Shown here one piece after another: positions 62,899 through 64,000 of a stretch of DNA of 64,000 bases. The notes under the pieces are model-generated. The model was not told the DNA's origin, searched no databases, and was given only the letters and a program-made list of their open reading frames with translations. The first letter of the stretch is position 1. Every line of letters starts with the position of its first letter. The translations under genes were made by a program, and so were the position numbers. Origin of the DNA: Desulfoluna spongiiphila. GTDB lineage: Bacteria; Desulfobacterota; Desulfobacteria; Desulfobacterales; Desulfolunaceae. The stretch spans positions 62,001-126,000 of the forward strand of contig NZ_FMUX01000001.1 of the NCBI RefSeq assembly GCF_900101345.1, read 5' to 3'.

Positions 62899-63642
62899 TC
62901 ACGATCCCATGGGAACCTGCGCCGATGCGTCTTCTCCCGAGTCTGTTTTTTTGCGGACATGATGGACGCCCCAATAGGTCTCCCAAAGGCACTCCAATGT
63001 CCCGACAAGGATCAAGGCGTATCCAGACAGCTCCAACCCCTCTTCCACAGCATCTTTAACGACCCGCATGTACCCCTCTGCCATCACAGCTTTCCAGAAC
63101 ACCTGTTGCCCCATCAGACGAGAAAACACGAAGACAACCATGAACCCACCGAACATGATGCCGAAACCGGGTGTCCGTAAAAACGCATAAAGCGAGTACG
63201 TTAGATCACGTGCAAAGCGGCGTACACCAACAAGGGTAGCGACAGCAATGGCTGCAGCAAGCAATTGCCATGCTCCGTCAAACAGAATAACATCAAGCCC
63301 TGCATCAAATTCGCGGATGAATGCAATGGCTCCTGCCCCCATCACAAGGATTGACAGGGCTTGCTTTCGCGGTTCAAGGCACCCGACACAAAACCCGCTT
63401 AAAACGGTAAGAAAAAGGAGACTCACCTGAAGTGTCTCTACGAGTGAATGCTCATCAAAAAGATGACATAACGGATGACTCACAGCCTTCATGGTGACGG
63501 CATACATCATGACGCCCATCATCAGGGCGTAAAGGGTATAGCGAAGCGCGGTGCTCGCGATCCGCTTTGGACATTCTGCCTGGTTCATAAGTCTGGTTCG
63601 TATTCTCATCACCGAACCCGAAAGGGGAGAGCTCAAGTGCAC
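62899..63642 (-). CDS. Integral membrane protein of unknown function
   Basis: 247 residues with about six membrane helices (ALRYTLYALMMGVMMYAV, LLFLTVLSGFCVGC, AAAIAVATLVGV, IMFGGFMVVFVFS). The Glu-Trp pair ETYWG and FDAGLDVILFDG are visible but not diagnostic. The true start may be a later ATG (MRIRTRL or MNQAECPKR, 63609 and 63585). It lies 141 bp upstream of the LpxR gene and may share its transcript. No family is named. Confidence 0.65.
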   Translation of the reverse strand: MHLSSPLSGSVMRIRTRLMNQAECPKRIASTALRYTLYALMMGVMMYAVTMKAVSHPLCHLFDEHSLVETLQVSLLFLTVLSGFCVGCLEPRKQALSILVMGAGAIAFIREFDAGLDVILFDGAWQLLAAAIAVATLVGVRRFARDLTYSLYAFLRTPGFGIMFGGFMVVFVFSRLMGQQVFWKAVMAEGYMRVVKDAVEEGLELSGYALILVGTLECLWETYWGVHHVRKKTDSGEDASAQVPMGS

Positions 63643-63754
63643 TCCCCCCTTCCGGGTTTTCAGGAGATTTATGCATCCAAAAGGCGTGTTCAGTTCCTCT
63701 TGAAATCGGTTGAGGCACCTTGTGCCAACAATGATGTCGGGGACATCCGGCCGC

Positions 63755-64000
63755 TTATTTCACCGACTCAATGGCCCGAGCCACCTCCCCGCTAAGGGAT
63801 GCAACCAGTACATCGAGGGCCGCGACACGATGCAGCGCCCCCTTGTCTTCCGCAACGCCCCTGAGCTTGGTGTGCCCGATTGCCACGGCCTGGGTGACCC
63901 TATTCGTTACAACCCACCGGGCATCCAGTACGGCCCCGGTTGTATTGCCTGCATCAAAGCGAACGATGTCCAGGGAAACCTGAATCGGTGTGGCCCCTTT
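63755..64000 (-). CDS. PqiC/ABC-transport auxiliary lipoprotein, 3' part
   Basis: Only the C-terminal 81 residues are in the window. IQVSLDIVRFDAGNTTGAVL, DARWVVTNRVTQAVAI and LDVLVASLSGEVARAIESVK show the beta-strand then helix end of the PqiC/YmbA family, lipoproteins that link Mce/PqiB transport bridges to the outer membrane. The rest of the operon is expected to the right of the window. Confidence 0.72.
   Translation of the reverse strand, partial: KGATPIQVSLDIVRFDAGNTTGAVLDARWVVTNRVTQAVAIGHTKLRGVAEDKGALHRVAALDVLVASLSGEVARAIESVK

Overview
The window looks like one contiguous piece of chromosome from a GC-rich, anaerobic, Gram-negative bacterium, most likely a sulfate-reducing Desulfobacterota of the Desulfobacteraceae/Desulfoluna type. 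This is an inference from gene content: an HdrC/HdrB-like Fe-S oxidoreductase with an in-frame UGA, a second UGA-containing protein, a PEP-CTERM protein behind a c-di-GMP riboswitch, a PurD-PurE fusion, GT9 and LpxR-type outer-membrane genes, and dispersed GCCTCCGGCGGC repeats. No rRNA or marker gene is present to fix the taxonomy.

Layout: 1-1089 is the 3' end of a P2-like tail cluster (gpX, gpD), followed by a 201-bp tandem repeat array. 1854-4957 (minus) holds a histone-deacetylase-family protein and a frameshifted hydantoinase/oxoprolinase subunit. 5773-6960 has a crotonase and a VanZ-like protein. 7495-8820 is a predicted selenoprotein. tRNA-Met, DUF1992, Ddl, PurD-PurE and a Sua5-type protein (9566-14040) are housekeeping. 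A tRNA-Leu(CAA) at 14081 is the insertion site of a 13.7-kb integrated element bounded by a 23-bp direct repeat (14146-14168 and 27821-27843). The element carries two tyrosine recombinases, a serine resolvase, an RHH repressor with its own operator array, KilA-N, RNase HI, a Walker-type ATPase that starts at AUA, a 1286-residue LPD38-type polyvalent protein and a terminal PD-(D/E)XK-like nuclease. I see no capsid, terminase or portal gene in it.

After the element come a LysE/Lrp pair, the riboswitch-PEP-CTERM unit, a GT9 glycosyltransferase, a predicted Sec peroxiredoxin, a pirin, an RstAB-like two-component system with an LTA-synthase-like protein and a PAP2 phosphatase, hydrolases, a ThiF-family E1-like protein, two head-to-head paralogous beta-barrels, DUF3187, a ferredoxin-type protein, a GlxA regulator, a Rieske-hydrolase pair and a molybdopterin oxidoreductase. 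A sigma-54 activator is divergent from a CoA-transferase. The right end has an adaptor-RND-TolC efflux operon whose TolC is fused to a substrate-binding domain, then an ion channel, LpxR, an unknown membrane protein and the 3' end of a PqiC-like lipoprotein.

The most notable signals are the two UGA genes, each with a candidate bacterial SECIS hairpin at the right distance; the compact tRNA-Leu element; and a dispersed hairpin repeat family with a constant 9-nt loop on stems of varying sequence.
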